Shown here in pieces: positions 5,287-6,013 of a stretch of 6,013 bases of DNA. Source of the DNA: Treponema sp. Its GTDB lineage: Bacteria > Spirochaetota > Spirochaetia > Treponematales > Treponemataceae. The position numbers and the translations under genes are program-made. Below the pieces are notes generated by a model. It saw nothing but the letters and a program-made list of their open reading frames with translations. It was not told where the DNA came from and ran no database searches. The DNA is taken from NCBI GenBank assembly GCA_024691265.1, contig JAILNT010000140.1, positions 1 to 6,013 of the forward strand. The letters are read 5' to 3'. The number at the start of each line of letters is the position of its first letter. Position 1 is the first letter of the stretch.

Positions 5287-5822
5287 TTGGCGTGCTTGCT
5301 TTCCTGGCAGTCCTGGGCCAGGGCCTTCAATTTTTTTGAGAGATCCTCCTTGCAGCGATAGCTGCGGATCTCCTCAATCAGTGCCTTGACTTCCTCAGGC
5401 GTTGCCTCGCTGGCGCCCTTGCCTGAGCCAAGCAGTTCGTCCACTATCTCACGCGAGCCCTTGCGGGCGGCAGGTTTCCTTGATTTTTTTCTCATGGCCT
5501 TGATTTCCTGCTGCTCAGGCAAGCCCTGTGGTTGGCATGCATCATGCCAACTCTTTATGACAGAAAAATTAAATATGCCAAACATATGCGCAACAGTGGC
5601 CAGGGAATATTTCCCGGTGGCGTATGCCATCACCGCCTTCCTTTTGGTTTCTTCAGAGTATTTGCGCCTGACCCCTTTGTAATATGCCCGGCCGTCCTTG
5701 TATCGCTCCGCAAGCACATATGTATATCTTTGGCTTATTCCATATTTGGCAGCAGTTGCTTTTGAACCCAATTCAAAAAAGCACTTTGCAATTTCGATTT
5801 GCTGCTCTCTTGTAAATCTCAC
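5283..5822 (-). CDS. IS3-family transposase OrfA, double helix-turn-helix (179 aa)
   Basis: The start is a GTG at 5822 with a GAGAGG ribosome site (5836-5831) about 8 nt upstream. Residues about 4-40 form one helix-turn-helix region (ELGSKATAAKYGISQRYTY). Residues about 55-95 form a second (YSEETKRKAVMAYATGKYS, then VAHMFGIFNFSVIKSW). Two DNA-binding regions in OrfA are usual in the IS150 subgroup. A basic linker (110-124) is followed by a helical, leucine-containing region (about 143-170, with VKALIEEIRS and LSKKLKAL) that fits the oligomerising leucine-zipper part of IS3 OrfA. OrfA binds the IS ends and, with OrfB, forms the OrfAB transposase. The A7 run at 5337-5331 encodes K163-K164 and is the frameshift site; fusion there would give a protein of about 459 residues in the present copy. 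The gene looks intact. Confidence 0.93.
   Translation of the reverse strand: MRFTREQQIEIAKCFFELGSKATAAKYGISQRYTYVLAERYKDGRAYYKGVRRKYSEETKRKAVMAYATGKYSLATVAHMFGIFNFSVIKSWHDACQPQGLPEQQEIKAMRKKSRKPAARKGSREIVDELLGSGKGASEATPEEVKALIEEIRSYRCKEDLSKKLKALAQDCQESKHAK
5303..5351 (-). promoter_or_regulatory. Programmed -1 ribosomal frameshift signal joining OrfA to OrfB
   Basis: In minus-strand order: a Shine-Dalgarno-like AAGGAGG (5351-5345), 7 nt, an A7 slippery run (5337-5331) read in the OrfA frame as A-AAA-AAA, an 8-nt spacer, then a perfect 6-bp stem CCTGGC/GCCAGG (5322-5317 with 5308-5303) around an 8-nt loop. A -1 slip enters a frame that is open through 15 codons (IEGPGPG and onwards) into OrfB. 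Spacings fit the known stimulators of bacterial -1 frameshifting in IS3 elements and dnaX. Confidence 0.82.
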
Positions 5823-5845
5823 TTAAGACACCTCTCTTTTGATGA

Positions 5846-5870
5846 TGGGTGATCAAAAACGGGGTTCACA
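5846..5870 (-). repeat. IS terminal inverted repeat, orfA-proximal end (IRL)
   Basis: Read on the minus strand the end begins TGTGAACCCCG and continues into TTGATCACCCA, pairing with the repeat at 4369-4393 with 20 of 25 identities. It lies about 24 bp upstream of the OrfA start, leaving little room for a full promoter inside the element. Confidence 0.88.
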
Positions 5871-6013
5871 CTAAATTCAGTCAATCGATCACTTTGCGGA
5901 TTGAAAAACTTGCAATTAATCACCGGGGAGGGGTGATAGCAGGAATGACTTTTCCTGCCCGGGAACATTCCTGGCAGATACTTGGAAGTTGGTTGCGGCA
6001 ATAGACTGCCCGG
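5871..6013 (-). other. Flank of the IS with an open frame of uncertain status
   Basis: This end segment has G+C content similar to the IS and unlike the operon. One minus-strand frame is open from the window edge to the IS junction (with LPQPTSKYLPGMF and NPQSDRLTEFS) and continues into the IS to a TGA at 5821-5819. The composition is Pro/Ser-rich and I see no recognisable motif. Removing the IS does not join this frame smoothly to the remnant on the other side: one joint hits a TAA at once, and the other frame has a TGA just before the junction. It is either the decayed other half of the target gene or non-coding mobile DNA. It also holds a short inverted repeat, ATCACC/GGTGAT, around 5919-5937. 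Confidence 0.3.

Larger units (their letters stand above)
4369..5870 (-). mobile_element. IS3-family insertion sequence, IS150-like organisation, about 1.5 kb
   Basis: The element is bounded by imperfect terminal inverted repeats that begin TGTGA and share TTGATCACCCA (20 of 25 positions match). Between them are OrfA (double helix-turn-helix), OrfB (DD(35)E integrase) and a -1 frameshift signal, the standard IS3-family arrangement. All reading frames are on the minus strand. The length of 1502 bp is normal for the family. A flanking direct repeat is not clean. If the left end is placed at 4368, CTA (4365-4367) repeats as CTA (5871-5873); with symmetric ends the 4-bp flanks are CTAG and CTAA. 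OrfB carries a premature stop near its C-terminus, so this copy may be impaired. Its G+C content is clearly above that of the operon to the left, which fits recent acquisition. Transcription reading out of it would enter the operon in the sense direction. Confidence 0.93.

Noticed and set aside
4423..5682. Several plus-strand and alternative minus-strand open frames across the IS
   Set aside because: They are shadows of OrfA and OrfB, which carry recognisable HTH and DDE motifs; the shadows show no motif and no ribosome site.

Overview
The window has two compositionally different parts. Positions 1 to about 4120 are very AT-rich and carry at least seven genes, all on the minus strand and closely spaced, so they read right to left as one probable operon. 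Positions from about 4120 to the right edge are visibly richer in G+C and are mobile DNA: an IS3-family insertion sequence (about 4369-5870) sitting inside an older, degenerate segment. Ribosome sites of the AGGAG type and the IS3 element point to a bacterium with an AT-rich genome. No gene here fixes the lineage, and I do not name a genus. The higher G+C of the IS suggests it arrived from a different host background.

The probable operon, in transcription order, encodes: an 86-residue CxxCxxCC (YkgJ-type) cysteine-cluster protein (3785-3525); a 96-residue protein with one N-terminal membrane segment and a long coiled coil (3475-3185); a 125-residue membrane-anchored protein (3154-2777); a 332-residue classical AAA+ ATPase with an aromatic YVG pore loop (2762-1764); a 113-residue paralogue of the 125-residue protein (1764-1423, start overlapping the ATPase stop); a 131-residue soluble protein of unknown fold (1410-1015); and a multi-membrane-segment protein that runs off the left edge (936-1). 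Apart from the ATPase and the cysteine cluster I recognise none of these families. My reading, which is inference, is that a cytosolic AAA+ remodeller acts on small membrane-anchored helical partners. Two of these are paralogues flanking the ATPase and share a C-terminal motif that could be its recognition tail. This is the best candidate in the window for an undescribed system.

Upstream of the operon is a gene-free AT-rich region (3786-4129). It holds a plausible sigma70-type promoter and, further upstream, a 19-bp palindrome built on TTCCGTA. A second, degenerate copy has its centre 40 bp away, which suggests a dimeric regulator.

The IS3 element (IS150-like organisation) has good terminal inverted repeats, OrfA with two helix-turn-helix regions, and OrfB with an intact DD(35)E triad. 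The OrfA/OrfB junction has a complete programmed -1 frameshift signal: a Shine-Dalgarno-like stimulator, an A7 slippery run and a downstream stem-loop. OrfB is cut short by an in-frame TAA in its conserved C-terminal GL-x-PV-x-YR motif. The flanks of the IS (4130-4368 and 5871-6013) look like remnants of a disrupted gene or older mobile element.
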